A stretch of 64,000 nt of DNA from CAYWCV01 sp964629885 (lineage in GTDB: Bacteria > Bacteroidota > Rhodothermia > Balneolales > CAYWCV01), in the NCBI GenBank assembly GCA_964629885.1, contig CAZVRJ010000002.1:1-64000 (forward strand), read 5' to 3'. The position numbers were made by a program, and so were the translations under genes. The notes below the pieces were generated by a model that saw nothing but the letters and a program-made list of their open reading frames with translations, did no database searches and had not been told where the DNA came from. Positions 53,220 through 62,798 of the stretch are shown piece by piece; position 1 is the stretch's first letter, and the number at the start of each line of letters is the position of its first letter.

Positions 53220-54599
53220 ATGAGCACTAACTATCATATCTATCAATTTGAAGACAAGGGTCTTGCACACTATAGCTACGCCATCGTAAGCGATGGAAAA
53301 ATGGCTCTAGTCGATCCAGCACGTGATCCTCAGCCATACTATGACCATGCCAAGCGAATGAACGCCACGATTGTGGCTGTGATCGAGACCCACCCGCATG
53401 CCGACTTTGTGAGCAGTCACCTTGAAATCTCGGCTACTACCGGAGCCAAGGTGTATGTAAGCAAACTTGTTGGTGCAGGATACGATCACGTGACCTTCGA
53501 CGACGGCGATATCCTGAAATTGGGCCCAATAGAGCTCCACTCCATGAATACACCGGGCCACTCGCCCGACAGCATCAGCATTTTGCTAGTCGAAAATGGG
53601 AAACAAATGGCATTATTCTCTGGCGACACTCTTTTTGTGGGCGATGTTGGGCGTCCAGATCTCCGTGAAAAAGCGGGAAATATCACTGCAAAGCGCGAAG
53701 AATTGGCTCGTATGATGTACAATACCGTTCAAACACGCCTCAAGCCACTCGAGGACAATGTGGTAGTCTATCCTGCGCACGGTGCCGGATCCCTCTGCGG
53801 TAAAGCTCTCAGTAGCGCAGCATCGACCACTATCGGGGCTGAACGCCTGACCAACTACGCGTTTCGCAACATGACAGAAGATGAGTTTGTGGTAGAGTTG
53901 ACCTCAGAGCAGCCACATATTCCGAAATATTTCGGCAACTCAGTCGGAATGAACCGAAATGGTGCCCCGTCGTTTGAGAAGTCGGTTGCTGCCGTTAAGC
54001 GACTTGGACACATGTCTGCCGATGATGCCGTCACATCTCTTGGTGCTGATGCACTTATCATCGATGTTCGTCCAGAGGTCGCATTCAAGGCCGGGCACAT
54101 CAAGGGTTCGATCAACGTCCAGAACAACAGCAAATTTGACACTTGGCTCGGTACGATCTTCGCACCTAGCGACAGCTTCTACATAGCTGTGAGCAACGCC
54201 GAAGAAGCCGAGCATGTAATTCGCAGAGCTGCATTCATCGGATACGAATCGACCATCAAAGGTGTGTTCATCCTAGATGCTGTAAGCGCAGACAGCACAT
54301 TATCGCGTGCCGACTTAGATGCATTGCTAGAATCGCCAAATTCGTATACGGTTGTGGACGTTCGCAACGAGAACGAGGCGCGAACAGCACCAATGTTCGC
54401 TGGGGCAATCAATATTCCGTTGCATGAACTTCAGGGCCGCATTAACGAGCTCCCGCTCGATAAACCGATAATGGTACACTGTGCTGCAGGTTACCGCTCG
54501 GCTGCAGGGTCTTCTATCATTGCACGTGAATTGGGCGACAAAGTTGAAGTCCACGATATCGGCGAATCGATCAAGGACGTGCCTATAATGACCGCCTGA
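53220..54599 (+). CDS. Persulfide dioxygenase-like MBL protein fused to two rhodanese domains
   Basis: The first ~240 of 459 residues form a metallo-beta-lactamase fold of the persulfide dioxygenase/CstB class: ETHPHADFVSSH, NTPGHSPDSIS, SGDTLFVGDVGRPDL and VYPAHGAGSLCGK. Two rhodanese domains follow: the first (about 260-350) lacks the active-site Cys, the second has it in VHCAAGYRSAAG (Cys421). S. aureus CstB has a similar plan and oxidises persulfide to sulfite and thiosulfate. It is 33 nt after tauE; 150 nt of repeats separate it from yeeE. Confidence 0.9.
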   Translation: MSTNYHIYQFEDKGLAHYSYAIVSDGKMALVDPARDPQPYYDHAKRMNATIVAVIETHPHADFVSSHLEISATTGAKVYVSKLVGAGYDHVTFDDGDILKLGPIELHSMNTPGHSPDSISILLVENGKQMALFSGDTLFVGDVGRPDLREKAGNITAKREELARMMYNTVQTRLKPLEDNVVVYPAHGAGSLCGKALSSAASTTIGAERLTNYAFRNMTEDEFVVELTSEQPHIPKYFGNSVGMNRNGAPSFEKSVAAVKRLGHMSADDAVTSLGADALIIDVRPEVAFKAGHIKGSINVQNNSKFDTWLGTIFAPSDSFYIAVSNAEEAEHVIRRAAFIGYESTIKGVFILDAVSADSTLSRADLDALLESPNSYTVVDVRNENEARTAPMFAGAINIPLHELQGRINELPLDKPIMVHCAAGYRSAAGSSIIARELGDKVEVHDIGESIKDVPIMTA

Positions 54600-54603
54600 T
54601 TAG

Positions 54604-54724
54604 TAAAATGGTTAGTAGTAGAGTAGTAGAGTAGTATTTCGAATTACCGCTCTACCACTCTACCGCTCTACCACTCTAGATCCTTCACTCCGTTCAGGAC
54701 GGCTTCGCCGCTCTACTAATCATC
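54604..54724. repeat. Octamer and core dispersed repeat, copy 2, inside the sulfur operon
   Basis: The array starts at the stop of the rhodanese gene. It holds TAGTAGAG-type 8-bp units at 54613-54635, then CTCTACCR units at 54650-54677, then AGATCCTTC, a TCAGGACGGCTTCGCCGCTC core and more CTACT-type units. The core is the reverse complement of the copy at 25875-25921. Confidence 0.78.
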
Positions 54725-54749
54725 CACTCTACCTCTTAACTACTCTTCT

Positions 54750-55307
54750 ATGATTGACTGGTTGTTTCAACCCTGGCCATGGTATGTCTCTGGCATAATT
54801 ATCGGAATCATGGTCCCGCTTTTGCTATGGATTGGCAACAAGTCGCTTGGCATATCAAGCTCAATGCGTCATATGTGCGCAATCGCGGTACCGGCTAAAA
54901 TCCCATTCTTTAATTACGACTGGCGCAAGCACACCTGGAATTTGATTTTTGTTGGCGGCTTGTTCATAGGCGGCATAATTGGCGGCTACTTCCTCGGTGG
55001 CAACGGTGATGTTGCCATAAGCGAGGCAACAAAGACAGACTTGCGGGAACTTGGTATTACCAATTTCACTGGATTGATGCCCCAGGACCTTTTCGGTGTG
55101 GATGCCATCTTCAGTTCTAAGGGACTGATCTTTCTGGTGATTGGTGGCCTCTTGGTCGGATTTGGTACACGATACGCTGGTGGATGCACGTCTGGCCACA
55201 CCATATTTGGATTGGCCACACTTCAATGGCCTTCATTGGTCGCTTCCATCAGCTTTTTTGCCGGCGGTCTCCTCGTGACCCACTTCGTGCTGCCCCTCAT
55301 ACTGTAA
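54750..55307 (+). CDS. YeeE/YedE (Sulf_transp) family membrane protein, first half
   Basis: There are about four hydrophobic segments in 185 residues. The signature YAGGCTSGHTIFGLATLQWPS carries the conserved Cys of the family; YeeE conducts thiosulfate through such cysteines. With the next gene it forms the usual split PmpA/PmpB-like pair. Placed after the persulfide dioxygenase, it probably handles thiosulfate or sulfide-derived anions. It starts 150 nt after the rhodanese gene, the gap filled with repeats. Confidence 0.87.
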   Translation: MIDWLFQPWPWYVSGIIIGIMVPLLLWIGNKSLGISSSMRHMCAIAVPAKIPFFNYDWRKHTWNLIFVGGLFIGGIIGGYFLGGNGDVAISEATKTDLRELGITNFTGLMPQDLFGVDAIFSSKGLIFLVIGGLLVGFGTRYAGGCTSGHTIFGLATLQWPSLVASISFFAGGLLVTHFVLPLIL

Positions 55308-55337
55308 TTTTATCATCTAAACATTTTATTTAAAGAT

Positions 55338-55748
55338 ATGCGTAATGTCGCTTATCTCTTGGCTGGCATTGTCTTCGGACTGGTGCTGATCAAGGGCGAA
55401 ATCATCTCATGGTTTAGGATTCAGGAAATGTTCCGTTTCCAATCGTTTCATATGTATGGCATAATCGGTACTGCCGTTTTGGTAGGATTGGTTACAACCC
55501 AACTCATGAAACTGACGAAAGCAACCTCCCTCGACGGCGAGGATATTCAACTCCAACCCAAGGAGTTCAGCAAGGGCCTCATCTACGGAGGCTTAATGTT
55601 CGGCTTTGGATGGGCGCTTACCGGTGCGTGTCCCGGACCGATCTATACGCAGATCGGAGCTGGATACATCCCAGTAGTAATTACTCTGTTTAGCGCAATT
55701 GCAGGCACATGGCTATACGGTGCTATGCGCCAACGATTGCCGCACTGA
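55338..55748 (+). CDS. YeeE/YedE (Sulf_transp) family membrane protein, second half
   Basis: This 136-residue protein carries GWALTGACPGPIYTQIGAGY, the second conserved Cys motif of the Sulf_transp family, and about four hydrophobic segments. It is the partner of the gene 30 nt upstream; together they equal one full YeeE. The stop TGA is followed by TCACTGATAG, a small trace of the stop-linked repeats seen elsewhere. It is the last gene of the operon, convergent with a histidine kinase. Confidence 0.87.
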   Translation: MRNVAYLLAGIVFGLVLIKGEIISWFRIQEMFRFQSFHMYGIIGTAVLVGLVTTQLMKLTKATSLDGEDIQLQPKEFSKGLIYGGLMFGFGWALTGACPGPIYTQIGAGYIPVVITLFSAIAGTWLYGAMRQRLPH

Positions 55749-55825
55749 TCACTGATAGTCCTCAAGAGAGGGGTGTGATGGCACTTGGTTTGCACATGCG
55801 TTGTGCGACCGGTGCCGTCCATCCT

Positions 55826-58468
55826 CTATTCCAGTTGTTTGGGTATGCTGAAAGTGAAGGTGCTGCCCTTCCCCAATTCTGACTCGATCCATATTTCGCC
55901 GCCAAGGTCGTCGAGAATTTTTTTCACAATAGCCAACCCCATACCAGTACCAGCATATTCGCCTTTTTGATGCAACCGTTGAAATATCACGAAAATCCGA
56001 TCGTGCTGTTTTGGATCGATACCAATACCGTTGTCGGTCACCGAAAACTCCCAATGATCGCTCAGTTCCCTGCTACTTATACTGATGATAGCTTTTTCGC
56101 CTTTCTTGGAGTACTTGAGCGCATTCCCAACCAAGTTCTGAAATACCTGCAACAGGGGTGATTGGAATGTTTTAAGGGTCGGTAGCTCTCCAATGTGGAA
56201 TTCAGCCGAGTTTTCCTCAATCAGTTTACGGTGCAGCGCTAATACATCTCTGATAACATTATTGATATTGACAGGTTTAAGCGTGTCGCTATGTTTTCCT
56301 ACTCGTGAGAACTCAAGAAGATCAAGGATGATTTGCCGCATTCTTATGGCACCATCTTTTGCATAATGAATGTACTGTAGGGCTTTATCATCAAACATGC
56401 TTCCATACTTCTTTTCCAGCAGCGTTAGAAAACTACTGACCATCCGTAGTGGTTCCTGCAGATCGTGCGAGGCAACATATGCAAACTGCTCTAACTCCGA
56501 GTTGGAGATTTCGAGCTGCTTGTTCAAGTCTAACAGTGACTCTTCATACAGCTTCCGATAGCTGATATCGGTCATAGCGCCAACTACACGGGTGACTATG
56601 CCGTTGGAGTCCCGCATAAAAATTGCCCTGTCAATCACGAAGGCATATGTGTCATCTGCTTTGAGGAACTTGTACTCCTCGTGCCAGCTGATGCTCATCC
56701 CATCGGTCATGTATTCCTGAATACGCGACCCCACTCTATCACGGTCATCGGGATGAATAAGCATCATCAGCTTTTCGTGCGATGGTTGAAATACGTCAGG
56801 ATCGTGTCCGAACAATGTGAGGAATCCTTTACCCCACCATAGATGATTGTTGGTCACGTCGAAATCCCAAATGGCGTCGTTCGTTGCTTCTGCAACCTTG
56901 TTGAACCGTTCGTTAGATTTTAGGATTTCACCTTGTGCAAGCTTCATTTGGGTCACATCCTGGAAACTACCATAAATGCGGACCACTTTACCGTCTTCCA
57001 TCTCGGGCAGACCAATGGAGCGGATCCATTTTTCATTGCCTTTGGCGGTAATCACTTGTACTGTAATATCGTACGGAGTGCCATCTGCCATAGCCCTGTT
57101 GAAACAGCCCATGCGCAAGTCGCGAGAGTAGCCTTCCTTGAAAAATTTACTTACAGAGTTGATGTCTGGCTCATGGTCTGGCGGCACTTCAAGGATATCC
57201 TTAGTCATCCCAGACCAGATGAGGCGTTCCTCCTTCATATCCATCTCCCAAGCGCCGACAGAAGCCAAACGGGACGCCGTGTCGAGCAGCCTTTGGAGTT
57301 CCTTAGTAGTCGACAAATCCCTGAGTACACCGATCATACGAATTGGTTTACCCTCAGAATCTCGTTTGAGGTGACCTACCTCTTCAACGTAAATATAACT
57401 GCCATCCGCTTTTCTAATCCTTGTCTCGATATTCCATCTAGATTTGGATGAATCTGATAAAAAATCAGCCCACAACTTACTGAAGCGCTGGCGGTCGGAA
57501 GGATGTTCCAAATCGGCCCAATCAGCCATTTTGAAAGGCCTAGTAAAAGGATCATATCCTAGCATTCGATAAAAACCTTCACCCCATTCGTATACATCTT
57601 CAACTACATCCCAGTCGTAGATTGCGTTGTTGGAAGCCTTATTCAGATACTCATACAGCTCATTGTTTCGCTTGAGCTTTTCTTGTATCTCCATGATGGA
57701 GGTCAGGTCAACACTATTAATCAGATAACCGTCAACTCCACCATCTTCAACTAGGTTTGTACCCACCGACCTCGTCCACACCCAAGAACCATCTTTGTGT
57801 TTAAACCTGTAGTTTGACGACTCAATTCGTCTTTGGGTTTGCAACAATTGGAACTCGCCAATTATTGTAAGCGCATCTTCGGGATGTATAAACTCGAAGG
57901 CAACCCTACCGAGCAAGTCAGCCTCATCGTATCCGAGAACCGATTTATAAGAGGGGCTTAAGTAGACAATCTCACCTTGCATATTCAATATGGCCGTAAG
58001 GTCTGCCCCTTGTTCAACTAGCGCCTTAAACCGCTCGTCGGTTACACCAAACTTAGCGTTGACGATGTCGGTGATATCATGAAATATTCCAATAAGCCTA
58101 GACGGATTTCCGTTTTCGTCGTCAATCCGCTTTGCAACCGAGCGGATGTGCTTTACATTCCCATCTTTTGTGACAAACCGTTTTTGTATTGTGTAGTCGT
58201 CGCTTGATGCAATGGTCTTGTGCATCATGTCGATCGCCTTCTCTCGATCTTCGGGATGGATCACATTTATAGCCGATTCGAAATTGACTTCAAATTCGCC
58301 AGGCTCATATCCTGCCAGTCGAAATACACCATCTGACCATTGGATCTGCTGAGTATTGAGATCCATTTCCCAATAGCCGACTTTTGCCAACGATTCGGTC
58401 TGTTCTAGCAATAACTCTGCTCTGCTAGGCGGGATATGCAAATCTCGACTCTGTTTCTTTTGGTCCAT
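55826..58468 (-). CDS. Multi-PAS sensor histidine kinase
   Basis: Five PAS/PAC units fill residues 20-640 of 880 (for example QIQWSDGVFRLAGYEPGEF and DGSYIYVEEVGHLKRDSEG). Then follow a HisKA dimerisation helix with the phospho-acceptor His in YVASHDLQEPLRM and an ATPase domain with NLVGNALKYS, VTDNGIGID and GTGMGLAIVKKIL. No membrane segment is visible, so it is a soluble sensor, perhaps for redox, light or small ligands. ATG at 58468 is supported by GGGAGG 8 nt upstream; the ATG at 58483 lies before that ribosome site. No response regulator is nearby. Confidence 0.93.
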   Translation of the reverse strand: MDQKKQSRDLHIPPSRAELLLEQTESLAKVGYWEMDLNTQQIQWSDGVFRLAGYEPGEFEVNFESAINVIHPEDREKAIDMMHKTIASSDDYTIQKRFVTKDGNVKHIRSVAKRIDDENGNPSRLIGIFHDITDIVNAKFGVTDERFKALVEQGADLTAILNMQGEIVYLSPSYKSVLGYDEADLLGRVAFEFIHPEDALTIIGEFQLLQTQRRIESSNYRFKHKDGSWVWTRSVGTNLVEDGGVDGYLINSVDLTSIMEIQEKLKRNNELYEYLNKASNNAIYDWDVVEDVYEWGEGFYRMLGYDPFTRPFKMADWADLEHPSDRQRFSKLWADFLSDSSKSRWNIETRIRKADGSYIYVEEVGHLKRDSEGKPIRMIGVLRDLSTTKELQRLLDTASRLASVGAWEMDMKEERLIWSGMTKDILEVPPDHEPDINSVSKFFKEGYSRDLRMGCFNRAMADGTPYDITVQVITAKGNEKWIRSIGLPEMEDGKVVRIYGSFQDVTQMKLAQGEILKSNERFNKVAEATNDAIWDFDVTNNHLWWGKGFLTLFGHDPDVFQPSHEKLMMLIHPDDRDRVGSRIQEYMTDGMSISWHEEYKFLKADDTYAFVIDRAIFMRDSNGIVTRVVGAMTDISYRKLYEESLLDLNKQLEISNSELEQFAYVASHDLQEPLRMVSSFLTLLEKKYGSMFDDKALQYIHYAKDGAIRMRQIILDLLEFSRVGKHSDTLKPVNINNVIRDVLALHRKLIEENSAEFHIGELPTLKTFQSPLLQVFQNLVGNALKYSKKGEKAIISISSRELSDHWEFSVTDNGIGIDPKQHDRIFVIFQRLHQKGEYAGTGMGLAIVKKILDDLGGEIWIESELGKGSTFTFSIPKQLE

Positions 58469-58607
58469 TATGTTGCCTCCCATTGTTCTTTTATCCGGTG
58501 TTAGGTTAAAACCGGAAATACCAGCTTAGCACCTGAGCAATTGCTAGATCCCTAATTGTACGTTATTAAATCCTATCTGTTTATAGCAAACTAAACAATA
58601 ATGGTTC

Positions 58608-59099
58608 CTATTTCTGGGAATTCCAAAAAACCATATTCAATTTATACAATTGCTGGTTAACTGTTATGGCATATAATCCCCATAACGCTCTCGGTAGAAG
58701 GAATAACCACCCATATACTTGGTGCATAAAAAGTGAGTAAATGAGAGCCCAAATCAACACGACTTCCAAGCCAAGCGCCATAAGTGCCAAATCGCAACGC
58801 TTGTGTTGAAAGAATAGCCTTGACCATATTCCACTTAGAAAGGCTGTAAGAACGAACCAGCTAGTGAACAAAACCATATCTTGAAGGGATGGGATTGTCA
58901 ACAGATGGTAGAGTGCTACTGACTCAGATACGTAGATGACGATAAAGACGATATTGATCGTCAAATCCGACACTGCATATGAGGGCTTCTTGAGCTGACG
59001 ATACCACTCCTGACCATATGATTTCCTACTGGCACCAACTAGAATTGGCAGTCCGAAGCTGACGACGAAAGCAATTAGTCCGGCCAATATTGGGTTCAT
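58608..59099 (-). CDS. TspO/MBR family protein
   Basis: This is a five-helix membrane protein of 163 residues. Family motifs: EWYRQLKKPSY near the start, IWSRLFFQHKR in the middle and LLPRALWGLYAITVNQQLYKLN at the end. TspO proteins bind porphyrins and cholesterol-like ligands and are linked to tetrapyrrole and oxidative stress control. The usual first-helix tryptophans are partly replaced. It starts 26 nt after the propeller-like gene and is probably in its transcript. Confidence 0.85.
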   Translation of the reverse strand: MNPILAGLIAFVVSFGLPILVGASRKSYGQEWYRQLKKPSYAVSDLTINIVFIVIYVSESVALYHLLTIPSLQDMVLFTSWFVLTAFLSGIWSRLFFQHKRCDLALMALGLEVVLIWALIYSLFMHQVYGWLFLLPRALWGLYAITVNQQLYKLNMVFWNSQK

Positions 59100-59125
59100 A
59101 AAATCTAGTGGTGGTCTTAATTCAC

Positions 59126-60484
59126 CTAATTAGACTTAATACCAACTTTTATGTTCTTCGATGACTGCGAAGCAACAAGCCTAACCTCATAGATGGTGGA
59201 CTCAGCATTCGTTTTCGCTGTTTCGTAATCGAAAAAGGCATGCTTCATAGGGCTTGATATTCCACCATAAACATATCCTAATACAGTACCATCTCGACTT
59301 AGGAGGTCGAGGTTTAAGGTGCGTGATCCATTCGTCGCTAAATCAGTGTTCAGTATGAATTCAGCACCAGCCCCGACAAGCCCAGGCATTTCGACCGGCA
59401 GAGCAACTTCCTCCCAGTTGCCGCTTCCGCTTCTGGTCAATCTGCTGATGGTGCGCACAAACGGGACTTGGTCATCCTTTACCAAGTTGCCACCGTCAAG
59501 ATAATATTGGCTTATGCCACCAAAGAAGATATGGTGCATCTGGTTGGTTGAGCTGCTGTAAAGCGACACTTTGGCACTGTGGTAATTGCTGAGAAGCTGA
59601 CTGAAACCTTCGATTGGTTTATACCCATCAGTAGTAATCTCAACAGGATAGAGAAATGGCAAATCGACGGCCTTTTGAAACACTCCGGATGATATCGTCA
59701 ATCCTTCGCTACCATCGTCAAACACTTGCGGCAACAGATTGAAATCTCGCCTTCTCAAGTGATCTTCGTCCCGCTGAACTCCGAGATGTTCGATCGATAA
59801 AGAAGCACCAGATCCCGTCAGTAGAAACTTCCGAATTTCGTTAGAATACTCCTGTTTGAATCCCATGCCATGGTCAGGCCCATGTGGATTGTAACGCCCA
59901 TCGAAGCGGTGACCCCCAACTAAGTAGTAAACTTCGCCGAGCTTGCCGAGTTGTCCCCCCGTAAGCGCAAACGCCTCGTCTTCGACTTGAGTAATGTGTT
60001 GCTCTATCGCTTGGTTTCCGACAATTGCATTGATAGCGCCAGGCACATCGATTACTGTGATGTACGGGTATGTGATATGGCGATTTTGCGATTTCGAAAA
60101 TGCATATCCTCCCGTAACAATGAGTTGCTCGCCATCCTGAAGAAACTGCATGTTCGTCGACTGGAGCTGCTCGCTAATTGTAGTAGGTAGTGAATCGACA
60201 GGTATTGACCAAACTTGCCTTGAGTTAATATCGATTACGTACATCATCGAATTATTATTTGCAACGGGAAAGGAACTGTGCCCTTGGCGCGCATGAATGC
60301 CTTCCGTTCTGCCACCAACTACGAGCCATTGCCCATTGTGCTGTGCAATGGCGTAGGATTGTAGCCCAGGCACACCATCAATTGATATCGGAACAAGTTC
60401 AACGGAAAAGTCGTCGTTCACTTGTGCACAAGCCACAGCAGAATACTGAGTTACCAACAGTAACGAAAGTAATAATCTCTTCAT
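59126..60484 (-). CDS. Secreted beta-propeller-like protein of unknown function
   Basis: ATG at 60484 begins a signal peptide (LLLSLLLVTQYSAVACA) of a 452-residue protein; the longer frame to 60532 is unlikely. The body has Kelch-like blades: LQSYAIAQHNGQWLVVGGRT, EQLIVTGGYAF, GEVYYLVGGHRFDGRYNPH and LGYVYGGISSPMKHAFFDY. No catalytic motif is visible. Extracellular or periplasmic binding is likely. I know no named family. It precedes tspO by 26 nt on the same strand. Confidence 0.7.
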   Translation of the reverse strand: MKRLLLSLLLVTQYSAVACAQVNDDFSVELVPISIDGVPGLQSYAIAQHNGQWLVVGGRTEGIHARQGHSSFPVANNNSMMYVIDINSRQVWSIPVDSLPTTISEQLQSTNMQFLQDGEQLIVTGGYAFSKSQNRHITYPYITVIDVPGAINAIVGNQAIEQHITQVEDEAFALTGGQLGKLGEVYYLVGGHRFDGRYNPHGPDHGMGFKQEYSNEIRKFLLTGSGASLSIEHLGVQRDEDHLRRRDFNLLPQVFDDGSEGLTISSGVFQKAVDLPFLYPVEITTDGYKPIEGFSQLLSNYHSAKVSLYSSSTNQMHHIFFGGISQYYLDGGNLVKDDQVPFVRTISRLTRSGSGNWEEVALPVEMPGLVGAGAEFILNTDLATNGSRTLNLDLLSRDGTVLGYVYGGISSPMKHAFFDYETAKTNAESTIYEVRLVASQSSKNIKVGIKSN

Positions 60485-60569
60485 AATTGCCTCTGATGAT
60501 AGTTTACATATTACCCAATATAACGACATCACACTTACGAAGTGATTGTGCTGCTATGCTAATATCTAA

Positions 60570-61304
60570 TTATAAGCGGCCAAATGTGGCACTCAGCCTG
60601 AGCACCCATACACGCCACATGGCCTCCCACATAATCTTTCGCGACATCTTCGATACCCCTTCCTGTCGCTCCCGAAAGATTATTGACAATTCTTTTATGC
60701 GGAACCCTGCCATCCATGCCCTGAAATGAATTTCGATCTGAAACGAATAGCCATTGCTGCGAATCTTGGTCAAGTCGACTGCCTTCAAAACCCTTCGGTG
60801 GATGCACTTAAAGCCTGCCGTTGTGTCATACACCGGTAATCCGGTCACAAGTCGGGCGTAGACGTTGGCTGAGTAAGACAATATCAACCTCGACAGCGGC
60901 CAGTTGATGATGCTGATGCCTTTGCAATAACGAGAACCAATCACCAGATCGGCTTCGCCACTCCTGACCATTGCCACGAGGCGAGGCACATCGTTCGGGT
61001 CGTGGGAGAAGTCGGCGTCCATTTCGACTATAAACTGATAGGTGCGCTCAAGAGCCCAGGCAAAACCAACCGCATACGCCGTACCGAGCCCTAGCTTGCC
61101 CGGCCGTTCCATGAGGTGAATACGATCCGACCATCGCGTCATCGCATCTCGAACAACCGATGCTGTGCCATCGGGGGAGCTATCGTCGACCACAAGAACA
61201 TGCAGCGACTGATCCAAACCCATGAGCACATCAATGATTCGGCCAATGTTGCCCGCCTCATTGTAGGTTGGTATGATGATGATTGTGTCGGCCGATTCCG
61301 TCAT
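60570..61304 (-). CDS. Polyprenyl-phosphate mannosyltransferase-like GT2 glycosyltransferase
   Basis: The 244-residue protein matches DPM1-like enzymes that load a hexose onto polyprenyl phosphate: IIIIPTYNEAGNIGRIID, VVDDSSPDGTASVV, the metal-binding EMDADFSHDP and IGSRYCKG. It lacks the C-terminal membrane anchor of longer forms. Its start overlaps the preceding sugar transferase by 4 nt (ATGA), so both serve one surface-glycan or glycoprotein pathway. Confidence 0.92.
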   Translation of the reverse strand: MTESADTIIIIPTYNEAGNIGRIIDVLMGLDQSLHVLVVDDSSPDGTASVVRDAMTRWSDRIHLMERPGKLGLGTAYAVGFAWALERTYQFIVEMDADFSHDPNDVPRLVAMVRSGEADLVIGSRYCKGISIINWPLSRLILSYSANVYARLVTGLPVYDTTAGFKCIHRRVLKAVDLTKIRSNGYSFQIEIHFRAWMAGFRIKELSIIFRERQEGVSKMSRKIMWEAMWRVWVLRLSATFGRL

Positions 61305-62713
61305 TGTCCCTTACCGGTTATAACAGTCATAATGGTGTTGAAGAGGATTTTGAAATCCATTCTGAGCGACATGTTTTCAACGTAGAAAAGATCGTATTTG
61401 GTCTTCTCTTTGACATCCTCCAGGCTTGCATCATATTTCCACTTCACTTGGGCCCAGCCAGTGATACCCGGTCGCACATTGAGTCGACGTGTGTACAATG
61501 GAATCTGTTTTTTGAATTGGTCAACAAAGTGAGCTCTTTCTGGCCGTGGACCCACAAAGCTCATCTCGCCTTTAAGCACATTGAAAAGCTGGGGTAACTC
61601 ATCAATTCGGGTCTTGCGTAGCCAACGGCCCAAAGGAGTAATCCGCGGATCATTCTCGCGTGCCCATACGGGTCCTGTAGCCTTCTCAGCGTCGGCAACC
61701 ATCGTACGAAACTTGTACATCGTATATGGCTTGCTAAAACGTCCGACGCGCTCTTGGGCAAATATTGCTGGTCCCTTGCTGGTAAGCCGAACCAATAGGG
61801 TCACAGTTATCAAGATTGGAGCCGTAATCGCCAGTATAGCCAACGAAAATACGATGTCGAACAACCTTTTAGTTCCCTTTTCCCAACTAGGCATGGGGTC
61901 GGGCATGACCTCTATTAAAGGCAAACCGAATATTTGGTTCGTGCGGTTGAGTCCAATAATCATCTGATAGAAATCAGGCAAGATTTTAACCGATACATCG
62001 GGGATATCAATTTCCTCGATTACTTGGATTAGTTGTGGGTTCTGCCTCGTTTCTAGTGCTACGATCACATCGCGTATGCCATGGGATTTCAAAATGGACG
62101 ACAAATCGCCAATGGAACCCAAAATCTGACTTTTATCCACAACTTCGACATCATCTTCCGTCATGTGGGGCCTTAAATAACCCTCCACCTGCAAACCGGT
62201 TGTGCGGTTTCTGTGGATGTCTTCAACAACCGACAAGGCCCTCTCGCCCGTGCCAATCACAATCGCCTTGTGAAGGCCTAGCCCTTTTAGCACCCTGTAC
62301 TTTTGGACAGATCGGATGATGAGGCGGTTCAGAGACACTGTCCCAAAAGTGAGCAGTCCATAAACCAGCATGTTCTTTCGGTTGTTGTCGATGCGGGTGA
62401 GGCGGTTGGCATCCCATCCAATTTGGTCAACAAACAGGAGAAAGAATAGAAAGAGCATGCCAACGAGCACAATCTTACCGACACGCAGCACTTCGTCGAA
62501 GCGCGAAATCATGTACAGATTGCGATACAGCCCGAAAAACACAAAGATTAAGACCCAAGTAACCGAGAGTATCATGCTGGGAAACACCCATTCTATACCC
62601 GTTGGCGCCATGTCGTCCCAACGCATCCTCCAAAGGTTGAACAACATGAGGGCCAAAAAGAAAGCGACAAAGTCGCCCGACATAACAATCGCGATGTTCG
62701 CGAATTTCTTCAC
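61301..62713 (-). CDS. Polyprenyl glycosylphosphotransferase (WcaJ-like)
   Basis: It starts exopolysaccharide synthesis by placing a sugar phosphate on undecaprenyl phosphate. About four membrane helices (residues 1-110) and a CoA-binding-like domain precede the cytoplasmic sugar transferase part: FDIVFSLAILAITAP membrane dip, MYKFRTMV, KTRIDELPQLFNVLKGEMSF and VGPRPE. The start is GTG. The 470 residues are normal. The gene shares a 4-nt overlap with the mannosyltransferase. The partial gene at 63941 belongs to the same family. Confidence 0.94.
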   Translation of the reverse strand: MKKFANIAIVMSGDFVAFFLALMLFNLWRMRWDDMAPTGIEWVFPSMILSVTWVLIFVFFGLYRNLYMISRFDEVLRVGKIVLVGMLFLFFLLFVDQIGWDANRLTRIDNNRKNMLVYGLLTFGTVSLNRLIIRSVQKYRVLKGLGLHKAIVIGTGERALSVVEDIHRNRTTGLQVEGYLRPHMTEDDVEVVDKSQILGSIGDLSSILKSHGIRDVIVALETRQNPQLIQVIEEIDIPDVSVKILPDFYQMIIGLNRTNQIFGLPLIEVMPDPMPSWEKGTKRLFDIVFSLAILAITAPILITVTLLVRLTSKGPAIFAQERVGRFSKPYTMYKFRTMVADAEKATGPVWARENDPRITPLGRWLRKTRIDELPQLFNVLKGEMSFVGPRPERAHFVDQFKKQIPLYTRRLNVRPGITGWAQVKWKYDASLEDVKEKTKYDLFYVENMSLRMDFKILFNTIMTVITGKGQ

Positions 62714-62798
62714 TAGTTAAGAGTTAGGTTCTGTTTTGCCATTAACGTAACAAATCTTCTTAAATTAGGCTCTCCCGTTCGAATTCGCAAAGATACAT

